Part shown: positions 6,125 through 14,078 of the stretch, in pieces
Layout: every line of letters begins with the position of its first letter
Position numbering within the stretch: position 1 is the stretch's first letter
Assembly (NCBI GenBank): GCA_949289345.1
Contig: CASENS010000017.1
Location: 1-64,000 of the forward strand
Length of the DNA stretch: 64,000 nt
DNA from: an uncultured Bacteroides sp.
GTDB lineage: Bacteria; Bacteroidota; Bacteroidia; Bacteroidales; Bacteroidaceae
Direction of reading: 5' to 3'
Program-made: the position numbers and the translations under genes
The notes under the pieces: model-generated
Told to the model about the DNA's origin: nothing
Seen by the model: only the letters and a program-made list of their open reading frames with translations
The model's database searches: none

Positions 6125-8875
6125 TTGGCGTCATTGAAATCGAAAGCTACCATATTCATCATTCTGTTTGCGTTGTTGTTTCTTTCAGCCGAGGCTGTGT
6201 CCCAGCGTCGGGGCAGAGGATTTACGCCTCCGCCACATCCCAGTAGAGACACCACGCAACTGGGAGACTCCGTTCTGCCCAATGACTCCTTAGCGAATGA
6301 CACGCTGCAAAGTGATACGGCTTCCTCCAAAGACGGAGGATTGGACGCGCCGGTGGTTTACGAAGCCAACGACTCCATCGTCTTTACGCAGGATGGATAT
6401 GCCCATCTGTACGGTGACGGAAAAGTGACTTATCCGGGTGTGGAGTTGACGGCGGCCGTTATCTCCATGAATATGGACAGCAGCACGGTGTATGCCCACG
6501 GCGTGGAAGACTCGTTGGGCAACAAGAGTGGAACGCCGGTGTTCAAGGACGGGGAGACTCCTTACGAAACCAATACCATCCGCTACAACTTTGACAGCAA
6601 GCGAGGCATTATCAGCAATGTGGTGACCCAGCAGGGCGAAGGCTATGTTGTGGGCAACAATGCCAAAAAAGGTACGGGTAACGAATTCTATATGAAAGAC
6701 GGCATGTACACCACGTGCGACAATCATGAGCATCCTCACTTCTACATGCAGATGACTTATGCCAAGGTGCGTCCCAAAAAGAATGTTGTTACGGGGCCGG
6801 CTTATCTTGTAGTGGAAGACGTGCCGCTTCCTTTGGCGGTGCCGTTCTTCTTCTTTCCCTTTAACAGCAGCTATTCTTCGGGCTTTTTGATGCCCTCCTA
6901 CATGGATGACTCCAGTCGAGGTTTTGGCTTGACGAACGGAGGCTATTATTTTGCCATCAGCGACCAGATGGACTTGAAAGTGCGCGGCGATATCTTTACC
7001 AAAGGTTCGTGGGCACTGAACGTAGAGAGCAATTATGCCAAGCGTTATAAATATTCAGGTCTGTTGCAAGCCAGTTATCAGGTTACCAAGACGGGCGACA
7101 AGGGTTTGCCGGACTATTCCGTATCCAAGGACTTTAAAATCGTATGGAGCCATCGGCAGGATTCCAAGGCCAATCCCAATTCTTCTTTCTCGGCCAGTGT
7201 GAACTTTTCGAGCAGTAGTTACGAGCGCTCCAACATTGACAATCTGTATAATCCACAGAACATGACGCAGAATACCAAGACGTCCAGTATCAGCTACAGC
7301 CGCACGTTTCCCGACATCGGCCTGACTATTGCTGCAACGTCGAACATTGCCCAAACCATGCGCGATTCATCTATATCGGTCACTTTACCGGACGTAAATA
7401 TTTCGTTGAGTAACATTTATCCCTTTAAACGCAAGAAAGCGGTGGGTGATGAACGTTGGTATGAAAAGATTTCGGTGCGCTACACCGGACGTTTCACCAA
7501 TAGTATCAAGACCAAAGATAACTTGCTGTTCAAATCTAATTTGATAAAGGATTGGGAGAACGGTATGCAGCATCAGATACCTATCAGTGCGACGTTTACC
7601 CTCTTTAAGTATTTTAATGTGACGCCATCGGTGGACTATACCGAACGATGGTACACCCGCAAGGTGGAGCAAGGGTGGGACAATCAGCGCAGCGAAGTGG
7701 TTAATACTGATACCATTTACGGCTTCCACCGTGTGTGGAACTACAGCGCCAGCATCGGTGTCAATACCAAGATATATGGCATGTATAAACCTTTGTTATT
7801 TCCCAAGAAGGAAATACAGATCCGTCATATTATCACACCATCGGTAAGCATCAGTGCGGCTCCAGACTTTACTACTAACAAATATGGCTACTATGGCACT
7901 TACTACCGGCCCAATAGCAATGGCGGGCAGGACACCGTGCGTTACTCCTACTATGCCGACAGCCCCTTTGGTGTGCCCAGTGGAGGCAAGCAGGGATCTA
8001 TCAACTTCAGCATTTCCAACAATTTGGAAATGAAATACAAGGACAAGAACGACTCCATACGTAAAATCAGTTTAATAGATGAGTTCGGTGCTAACCTTTC
8101 CTACAACATGGCAGCCCAAACTCGTCCATGGAGCGACTTGAGCCTCAATCTTCGTTTGAAACTGACCAAGAATTATACTTTCAGTATGAATTCTACCTTC
8201 AAAACTTATGGCTATAAATTCGATGAGAGAGGTAACGTAGTGGACAACGACCGTACGGAGTGGTCCTACGGACGCTTTGGTATCTTCCAGAATTACAGTT
8301 CATCCTTCAGCTATACTTTTAATAACGATACGTGGAAGAAAATACGTGCCTTTTTCCGTGGTGAAGACCCCGATGAAGAGGATGGGGAAAATAAAGACGG
8401 CACTTCCGGTGATACGGACACAGGAGAAGGCGGAGAAACATCGGGGCTACCTGGCGAAAAGAAAAAAGAAAAAGCGGCTGTGGATGATGACGGCTATCAG
8501 GCTTTCAAAATGCCTTGGTCCATAAACGTAAACTATGGTTTCAGTATATCCGAAGACCGATCTAAGGAAATCAATAAGAAGAAAATGCGTTACCCCTACC
8601 GTTATACACAGAACTTGAGTTTGAACGGAAACATTAAGATATCCAATAAGTGGGCTATCAGTTTTAATTCGGGTTATGATTTCGATGCCAAGGAAATTGT
8701 TCAGACAACTTTTAACATCACCCGCGACTTGCACTGTTTTAGCATGTCCGCCAGTCTTTCTCCTTTTGGCCGTTGGAAATACTATAACTTCACCATTCGT
8801 GCCAACGCCAGCATGTTGCAGGATCTCAAATGGGAACAGCGTAGCCAAACGCAAAGTAACATCCAGTGGTATTAG
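6125..8875 (+). CDS. lptD: LptD-like outer-membrane LPS-assembly protein
   Basis: This is a 916-aa Bacteroidetes LptD-type protein, which places lipopolysaccharide in the outer leaflet of the outer membrane. A signal peptide (FIILFALLFLSAEAVSQ) is followed by a low-complexity linker, then an OstA/LptA-like jelly roll with repeated Y-T-G-D patterns (about residues 75-215), then a long beta-barrel region rich in alternating aromatic residues that ends in NIQWY, a typical barrel end with a C-terminal aromatic. An acidic loop (about residues 744-785) is probably extracellular. Translation seems to start at TTG 6125, because no ATG precedes the signal peptide. It appears to be monocistronic. Confidence 0.85.
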   Translation: MASLKSKATIFIILFALLFLSAEAVSQRRGRGFTPPPHPSRDTTQLGDSVLPNDSLANDTLQSDTASSKDGGLDAPVVYEANDSIVFTQDGYAHLYGDGKVTYPGVELTAAVISMNMDSSTVYAHGVEDSLGNKSGTPVFKDGETPYETNTIRYNFDSKRGIISNVVTQQGEGYVVGNNAKKGTGNEFYMKDGMYTTCDNHEHPHFYMQMTYAKVRPKKNVVTGPAYLVVEDVPLPLAVPFFFFPFNSSYSSGFLMPSYMDDSSRGFGLTNGGYYFAISDQMDLKVRGDIFTKGSWALNVESNYAKRYKYSGLLQASYQVTKTGDKGLPDYSVSKDFKIVWSHRQDSKANPNSSFSASVNFSSSSYERSNIDNLYNPQNMTQNTKTSSISYSRTFPDIGLTIAATSNIAQTMRDSSISVTLPDVNISLSNIYPFKRKKAVGDERWYEKISVRYTGRFTNSIKTKDNLLFKSNLIKDWENGMQHQIPISATFTLFKYFNVTPSVDYTERWYTRKVEQGWDNQRSEVVNTDTIYGFHRVWNYSASIGVNTKIYGMYKPLLFPKKEIQIRHIITPSVSISAAPDFTTNKYGYYGTYYRPNSNGGQDTVRYSYYADSPFGVPSGGKQGSINFSISNNLEMKYKDKNDSIRKISLIDEFGANLSYNMAAQTRPWSDLSLNLRLKLTKNYTFSMNSTFKTYGYKFDERGNVVDNDRTEWSYGRFGIFQNYSSSFSYTFNNDTWKKIRAFFRGEDPDEEDGENKDGTSGDTDTGEGGETSGLPGEKKKEKAAVDDDGYQAFKMPWSINVNYGFSISEDRSKEINKKKMRYPYRYTQNLSLNGNIKISNKWAISFNSGYDFDAKEIVQTTFNITRDLHCFSMSASLSPFGRWKYYNFTIRANASMLQDLKWEQRSQTQSNIQWY

Positions 8876-9041
8876 ACAAACCAGGGATGACACCGTCTGA
8901 AATCATCTGGAGGCAAATCGTAACGGGACTGGCATTGCTGAATTATCGGTTATTACGGAATCATGTCCGAGCCAGCCTTGAAATTCGGTTGCAAGTTATC
9001 GGTTGATATAGCTATAAACTTGTGTCAACGGATTATCTAAG

Positions 9042-9119
9042 TATCGTTGGTTACTTGCCTGAATATCATTGAATACTTTGTCATTTATCCAACGATACTT
9101 TGTTACTTATCCTTGGATA
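9042..9119. repeat. 22-bp-period intergenic array, site A (four 12-mers)
   Basis: Four 12-mers start at 9042, 9064, 9086 and 9108, exactly 22 bp apart: TATCGTTGGTTA, TATCATTGAATA, TATCCAACGATA (the third is an inverted copy) and TATCCTTGGATA. The 10-nt linkers include ctttgtcatt and ctttgttact. The last unit overlaps a -7-like TACTTTTG at 9118-9125, 57 nt before the GNAT start. The rest of the 8876-9181 gap shows nothing I can name. The same architecture occurs at 34922-34999 and 56432-56509. Confidence 0.75.
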
Positions 9120-9181
9120 CTTTTGTTGGAGTAATCAGTTTATGTCCAACGAAGATAAAATGGCATAAAGAAAAGATAGAA

Positions 9182-10141
9182 ATGAGATTAACAAGAAAAA
9201 TCGATAAGGATAAGCGAACAACCGATTTTATCAATCGGTTATTGCAAATATGGGAGGCGTCTGTCCGCGCCACCCATCACTTTCTGACGGAACAGGACAT
9301 TCAAAATATCAAACAGCAAGGGGAAACTGTATTATATGACATTGACATTTTAGTCGTTGCCTTTGAAGAGGATATTCCTATCGGTTTTATGGGCATACAA
9401 GAGAAGAAGATAGAAGCACTGTTCCTTTCTCCCGACCAGATAGGAAAGGGATGGGGACGCCTGCTGGCAGACCTCGCCATCCAACGATATGGAGCCATTT
9501 ATATTGATGTGAATGAACAAAATACACAAGCGGAAGCGATTTATCGCCATCTCGGTTTTGAGACCTATCAATATGATGAAACCGATGAGCAGGGCAATCC
9601 ATTCCCAATATTACACATGAAATTAAAACAACAACCCAATATCCACCACATTCCTACCGACAAGAAACGATATCTCCCCCTGTTGCTCCTTGCCGACGAA
9701 CAGGAGTCTATGATTGACCGCTACTTAGAACGAGGGGAGCTTTATGTCATGCTGGACGAACAGACACAAGAACCGCTTGCAGTAGCCGTCGTTACAATGG
9801 AAGGCGAAGGTATCTGTGAACTGAAGAATCTGGCCGTTTCCCCATCCTATCAGCGCAAAGGGCTGGGCAAGCAAATGGTGGAATATCTCGTGAACCGTTA
9901 TAAGGAAGGTTGCCATACGATGTTCGTCGGAACAGGCGACAGCCGACAAACGGTTGGCTTCTATCAAGGCTGCGGCTTTACCTATTCACATACCATCCCC
10001 AACTTTTTTACGCAACATTATGACCATCCTATCATAGAGGAAGGTAAAGTATTGCGGGATATGATATATTTTCGGAAGGAGTTAAAGAGACAATCTTTTC
10101 CTGAACTCGGTAGGGCTGACACCTTTGTATTTGCGGAATAG
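9182..10141 (+). CDS. Tandem double GNAT N-acetyltransferase
   Basis: Two GNAT acetyltransferase domains lie in one 319-aa chain. Domain 1 (about 1-148) has the acetyl-CoA loop as LSPDQIGKGWGRLLAD and the DVNEQNTQAEAIYRHLGF helix. Domain 2 (about 155-300) has VSPSYQRKGLGKQMVEYL, with the canonical Q/R-x-x-G-x-G/A loop, and FYQGCGF. Domain 1 departs from the canonical R in its loop. Substrates are unknown. The ORF extends upstream to 9047, but that part reads through the 22-bp repeat array, so ATG 9182 (MRLTRKIDK) is chosen. The last 15 or so residues are read antisense through an AraC gene fragment, so this tail is probably not ancestral. Confidence 0.85.
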   Translation: MRLTRKIDKDKRTTDFINRLLQIWEASVRATHHFLTEQDIQNIKQQGETVLYDIDILVVAFEEDIPIGFMGIQEKKIEALFLSPDQIGKGWGRLLADLAIQRYGAIYIDVNEQNTQAEAIYRHLGFETYQYDETDEQGNPFPILHMKLKQQPNIHHIPTDKKRYLPLLLLADEQESMIDRYLERGELYVMLDEQTQEPLAVAVVTMEGEGICELKNLAVSPSYQRKGLGKQMVEYLVNRYKEGCHTMFVGTGDSRQTVGFYQGCGFTYSHTIPNFFTQHYDHPIIEEGKVLRDMIYFRKELKRQSFPELGRADTFVFAE

Positions 10142-10165
10142 CTTGTTCAAGTGACTTTCAAATGC
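10082..10165 (-). pseudogene. 3' fragment of an AraC-family regulator gene
   Basis: On the minus strand a 27-codon frame ending in TAA encodes AFESHLNKLFRKYKGVSP followed by TEFRKRLSL. This is the end of the second helix-turn-helix of AraC/XylS regulators (compare the intact copy at 35166-36053, with NFNRLFKRKKGCSPKEFR). Nothing upstream continues the domain: the sequence becomes the 3' end of the epimerase gene in another frame. The fragment overlaps the GNAT 3' end and the last codons of the epimerase. It looks like what is left of a regulator gene cut when the PUL was inserted or exchanged. Confidence 0.75.
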
Positions 10166-11381
10166 CCTGATTTCCGGGATATTTACACCCGAAACGCTCT
10201 ATCACTTCTATACACATACGACTGTTATGATACGGGCATTTCCATAAACCGGCTTTGTCATCTTCAGTATTAATACGTCCGTCAGCATACACACTCCAAT
10301 GCCATTCACCATTTTTGTAATCAATCAGATTTTTTTTGATAAACTCCCAACATCTAAAAGCGCGTAGTAAAGCTCTTTCATCTTGCCAATGCTGATATAA
10401 GTTCAGATAACCGACAACAGTTTCAGCCTGTACCCACCAGTGACAATCACCGTCAATTCTTCCCCCTTTTCCCCTTCTCTCGTACATCATGCCACCTTCC
10501 TTATTTAATCCTTCAGCAGCGCTTTCTGCCACAATCCTTACCCAATCTCCGACTTCGGCTAGCAACCGTTCGTCATTCAGAACCAAAGCCGCCTCGTACA
10601 CCAGCCATGAAGCCTCAATCTCATGCCCATACGATATGATACAAGATTTACACGTCCATTCATCATCGAAAAACAAGCCAAGATGCCCTGTTTCTTTATT
10701 CCAAATCCTATCCAGAAACAATCTTATAACATTGCGCAAACTCTGTTCTACCCGCTCATTTCTCCATACTCTGCACAGATTTGCATAAGCTTCTAAAACA
10801 TGAAGATGGGTATTCATCGTCTTGCGTTCATTGGCATCCTTATCACTAAGACGCATATCCTGCAAGTCACCCCACTCGCGCGTAAAAGCTTCCCAATAGC
10901 CGTTCCTAAGCAAATCATGACTATACTTCTCTATGCACTCATATAGGCGGACAGCGTAATCCAAGGCTTCTTCATCACCAGTCGCACGAACATATTCACT
11001 CAAGCCATACAAAGCAAATCCCAAAGCGTAAACCTGTTTTTTGGTGTCCAATGGAGAACCGCAGAAATCGACAGACCAATAAATACCTCCAAACACCCGA
11101 TCATAAAAGCAATCAATCAGTGTCCGTTTAGCCCGATTTGCCATATCCAAATATTCCCGTTTACCAAGCACCCGATAAACCGCTGCAAAAGTCCACAATA
11201 TGCGCGCATTCAGTACAGCTCCTTTTACCGCTTCTGGCATAAGTTCATCTTCACCTGTCACTCTACCGTAAAAACCGCCATGAGCCGTATCAACCATCCG
11301 ATTCATCCAGAACGGCAAGATATTCTTTTCCAGAACTTCTGTCATCTCACGCCTCATTATATCCAAACAGTCTTTCATCAT
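10158..11381 (-). CDS. Cellobiose 2-epimerase (AGE family)
   Basis: Cellobiose 2-epimerases convert the reducing-end Glc of beta-1,4 disaccharides to Man and back. In Bacteroides they turn beta-1,4-mannobiose into mannosyl-glucose for phosphorolysis. The 407-aa chain forms an (alpha/alpha)6 barrel with family signatures: R60 in LNARILW, NTHLHVLEAY (H192, H194), SYGHEIEASWL (H253), CHWWVQAE and WKCPYHNSRMC (H385). It resembles the B. fragilis enzyme. It is the last gene of the operon, 34 bp after the symporter. The C-terminal residues NQGI come from the AraC fragment frame, so the natural end may have been altered at the junction. It is cytoplasmic, as there is no signal peptide. Confidence 0.9.
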   Translation of the reverse strand: MMKDCLDIMRREMTEVLEKNILPFWMNRMVDTAHGGFYGRVTGEDELMPEAVKGAVLNARILWTFAAVYRVLGKREYLDMANRAKRTLIDCFYDRVFGGIYWSVDFCGSPLDTKKQVYALGFALYGLSEYVRATGDEEALDYAVRLYECIEKYSHDLLRNGYWEAFTREWGDLQDMRLSDKDANERKTMNTHLHVLEAYANLCRVWRNERVEQSLRNVIRLFLDRIWNKETGHLGLFFDDEWTCKSCIISYGHEIEASWLVYEAALVLNDERLLAEVGDWVRIVAESAAEGLNKEGGMMYERRGKGGRIDGDCHWWVQAETVVGYLNLYQHWQDERALLRAFRCWEFIKKNLIDYKNGEWHWSVYADGRINTEDDKAGLWKCPYHNSRMCIEVIERFGCKYPGNQGI

Positions 11382-11415
11382 ACATAAAAATTCATTTACA
11401 ATCCAAATCTACCTA

Positions 11416-12798
11416 TCATTTCTGCAGTTCTCTCCGCTTCTCATTCAAAGATAATGTCACTTCTTGCATCATTTTCTCTGTCAAAGGATACATACTTATC
11501 AGCGGTACACTAAGCAGCGTCCCTCCCGCCGGCAACAAACTCAAGAACATCTTTATGCCATTAAGCGTTTCGGGAGTTTGAGAGGCATTAGCCTCAAAAC
11601 CGAAAAAGGCTAATAACCAGCCTGTAAGAGCCGTCCCTATAGCCCAACCCAATTTTTGGCTCATAGACGAAGAAGAAAATATCAGTCCAGTAGCCCGCCG
11701 ACCGGTTCGCAATTCAGAATAATCGGCACAGTCAGCATACATGGACCATAACAATGGGAAAATACTTCCAGCGCAAACACTTATTAATATTTGAAAGGTG
11801 AATATTAAGACCAAATCATCCGCTTGCAAGCCATAAAAAACGACACTCAATACCGTTGCAAGTAACATTGCCCATAGATAAGTGTTGCGTTTGCCTATGC
11901 GATTACTGACAGGAGCCGCCAAAACCACACCAATAATGTTAGCGGCCTGCCCTGCAGCCAAATAAAGCCCACTTAAGACAAAAGGTATACCACAGATAGA
12001 AATATCCGCATAGTTTTGCTCTACCACATAATATTTAAAATAATAAACTGCCGCGCCGTCCCGAATGGAGTTAAATATCAACGCTGCTATACCTGCACCT
12101 AACAATATCCACCAAGGTTTGTTCTGAAAAAGGTCTTGCACATCACGCTTCAACGCGCTACGTTCCCCTTTCAACGCAAGCACGCGCTCCTTGGTCCATG
12201 CAAAACAACCCAAAAACAACACGACACACGCACATGCTATGACAACAACAGCCAGCAACCACCCAGTCTGTTCATCCGCTCCACTTTCTGTAAAAAAGTT
12301 TACCAATGGCATAAAAATCAATAACGCTACGAAACTTCCCAAATAGGCAAAAGTCATACGAAAAGTGGATAAAACACTACGTTCTTTGGGATCAGAACTA
12401 ATAACGCCCAACAAAGAAGCGTACGGGACATTGATAGCGGAATACACCATCATCATCAACGAATAAGTAATGTACGCATAAACCAATTTCCACATTCCGT
12501 TCCAATCTGGCGTATAAAATGTCAGCACTCCTATCAAAGCAAAAGGTACAGCCAACCACAGCAGATATGGACGGAACTTCCCCCACCGGGACATAGTACG
12601 GTCAGCTACAATCCCTACTATCGGATCGAAAGCAGAATCCCACACCCTCGTTATCAAAAACATTGTCCCCACTGCGGCAGCAGGAAGTCCAAACACATCC
12701 GTGTAGAAAATCATCAGATAAGCGCCAAAAAGTTTCCAAAACATGGAAGACGCCATATCCCCAAACCCATAACCAATCTTTTCCCGTAGTTTTATCAT
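11416..12798 (-). CDS. GPH-family sugar:cation symporter (MFS)
   Basis: This 460-aa inner-membrane transporter with about 12 predicted helices belongs to the glycoside-pentoside-hexuronide family. The N-terminus shows the family pattern YGFGDMASSMFW, then DSAFDPIVGIVADRT and RWGKFRPYLLW near residues 55-80. It sits between the GH130 phosphorylase and the epimerase genes (gaps 26 and 34 bp), the arrangement of Bacteroides mannobiose utilisation, so it most likely brings a short oligosaccharide from periplasm to cytoplasm. Which sugar is inferred only from the neighbours. Confidence 0.92.
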   Translation of the reverse strand: MIKLREKIGYGFGDMASSMFWKLFGAYLMIFYTDVFGLPAAAVGTMFLITRVWDSAFDPIVGIVADRTMSRWGKFRPYLLWLAVPFALIGVLTFYTPDWNGMWKLVYAYITYSLMMMVYSAINVPYASLLGVISSDPKERSVLSTFRMTFAYLGSFVALLIFMPLVNFFTESGADEQTGWLLAVVVIACACVVLFLGCFAWTKERVLALKGERSALKRDVQDLFQNKPWWILLGAGIAALIFNSIRDGAAVYYFKYYVVEQNYADISICGIPFVLSGLYLAAGQAANIIGVVLAAPVSNRIGKRNTYLWAMLLATVLSVVFYGLQADDLVLIFTFQILISVCAGSIFPLLWSMYADCADYSELRTGRRATGLIFSSSSMSQKLGWAIGTALTGWLLAFFGFEANASQTPETLNGIKMFLSLLPAGGTLLSVPLISMYPLTEKMMQEVTLSLNEKRRELQK

Positions 12799-12824
12799 GG
12801 CATTACTTACTTATAAAAACGTGT

Positions 12825-14069
12825 TCAATCAAACTGCGGCAATAAAGCATTTTCCAACTCCACGCAATCGTATTCCTTGTTTAAATCCGAATACTTACCA
12901 TTCTGAATTTTCAAATTCTTATCTATCAGCTTTTTTAAAGTTTCCACCGATGCTGAAGAACTCAAACCGTCAGAAGGTGTATTCATACAATAATCTACCA
13001 ATTTATCGACCGTTGAAGTGGCCACATGCATACGTGTATCTGATGAAGCATAATAAATGAATACAGTCCCATCCTCATCAACAATCCAACCGTTAGAAAA
13101 AAGTACATTGCTTACATCACCCACACGCTCGTCCTTTTCTGGGGCCATAAAATAACCTCCAGGCTCAGCAATCACCCGTGAAGGATCATCCAACGCCGTC
13201 ATATACAAATAAAGAACATAGCGCAAACCCGCTGCGCAATTACGCACTCCATGCGCCAAGTGCAACCATCCATAAGGCGTTTTAATAGGATGAGGTCCCT
13301 CGCCATTTTTCACTTCCTTAATCGTATGATAATATCTACGGTCAATAATCTTTTCCTCGACGATTTCCGCACGAGTCATATCATCCACCAATGCCCATCC
13401 GATACCAAATCCACTACCTGCCTGAATGAAGCTATCCTGTGGACGTGTATAAAGCGCATATTTACCATTCACAAATTCAGGATGTAAGACCACATTCCGT
13501 TGCTGGCTTTTTGATTTCAAATCAGGCAAACGCTCCCAATTCTTCAAATCCTTAGTACGCGCAATCCCAGCTGTAGCCACAGCCGATGAAAGATCACCAA
13601 TTGGAGCCTTATCGTCATGACGTTCAGCACAAAAGATGCCATAAATCCAACCGTCCTCATGCTTTGTAAGTCGCATATCATAAATATTGGTAGCCGGTAA
13701 CACATCCTCGGGCATTGTTATAGGATAATCCCAAAAACGAAAGTTATCTACCCCATTCGGACTTTCAGCCACAGCAAAAAAAGACTTACGATCCACGCCT
13801 TCCACGCGCACGACCAAAAGATATTTGCCATTCCACTTAATGGCACCGGAGTTTAATGTGGCATTCACGCCTATACGTTCCATCAAATAAGGATTGCTCT
13901 GCTCATTCAAATCATAACGCCAAAAAATCGGAGTATGAGCAGCCGTCAAGACCGGATATTTGTAACGCGTAAAAATGCCGTTACAACTTCTTAAAGGAAT
14001 ATTTCTACGCGAAAGTAAAATTTCATGCTCCGACAGGAGCGTTTGCAGTTTCTTCTTAAATTGCTCCAT
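12825..14069 (-). CDS. GH130 4-O-beta-D-mannosyl-D-glucose phosphorylase
   Basis: The enzyme cleaves Man-beta-1,4-Glc with phosphate to mannose 1-phosphate and glucose in the cytoplasm. The 414-aa sequence follows the B. fragilis enzyme (GH130 subfamily 1) closely from memory: [34 protein letters not shown] and [10 protein letters not shown], whose D131 is at the same number as the proposed general acid of the B. fragilis enzyme. Later come [38 protein letters not shown] and [11 protein letters not shown]. There is no signal peptide. It starts 9 bp after the PL8-GH78 stop, so it belongs to the PUL operon. No mannanase is encoded nearby. Confidence 0.93.
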   Translation of the reverse strand: MEQFKKKLQTLLSEHEILLSRRNIPLRSCNGIFTRYKYPVLTAAHTPIFWRYDLNEQSNPYLMERIGVNATLNSGAIKWNGKYLLVVRVEGVDRKSFFAVAESPNGVDNFRFWDYPITMPEDVLPATNIYDMRLTKHEDGWIYGIFCAERHDDKAPIGDLSSAVATAGIARTKDLKNWERLPDLKSKSQQRNVVLHPEFVNGKYALYTRPQDSFIQAGSGFGIGWALVDDMTRAEIVEEKIIDRRYYHTIKEVKNGEGPHPIKTPYGWLHLAHGVRNCAAGLRYVLYLYMTALDDPSRVIAEPGGYFMAPEKDERVGDVSNVLFSNGWIVDEDGTVFIYYASSDTRMHVATSTVDKLVDYCMNTPSDGLSSSASVETLKKLIDKNLKIQNGKYSDLNKEYDCVELENALLPQFD

Positions 14070-14078
14070 AAATCCTTG

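Noticed and set aside
6125..6200. Frameshift or truncation at the LptD-like start because no ATG is present
   Set aside because: A TTG start directly before a normal signal peptide and 32 nt after a -7 box explains it without damage.
9042..9119. CRISPR array
   Set aside because: The units are 12 bp with 10-nt similar linkers, some units are inverted and there are no cas genes. This is not a repeat-spacer array.
9047..9181. Upstream extension of the GNAT gene
   Set aside because: It reads through the 22-bp repeat array and a -7-like box. The GNAT domain starts right after ATG 9182.
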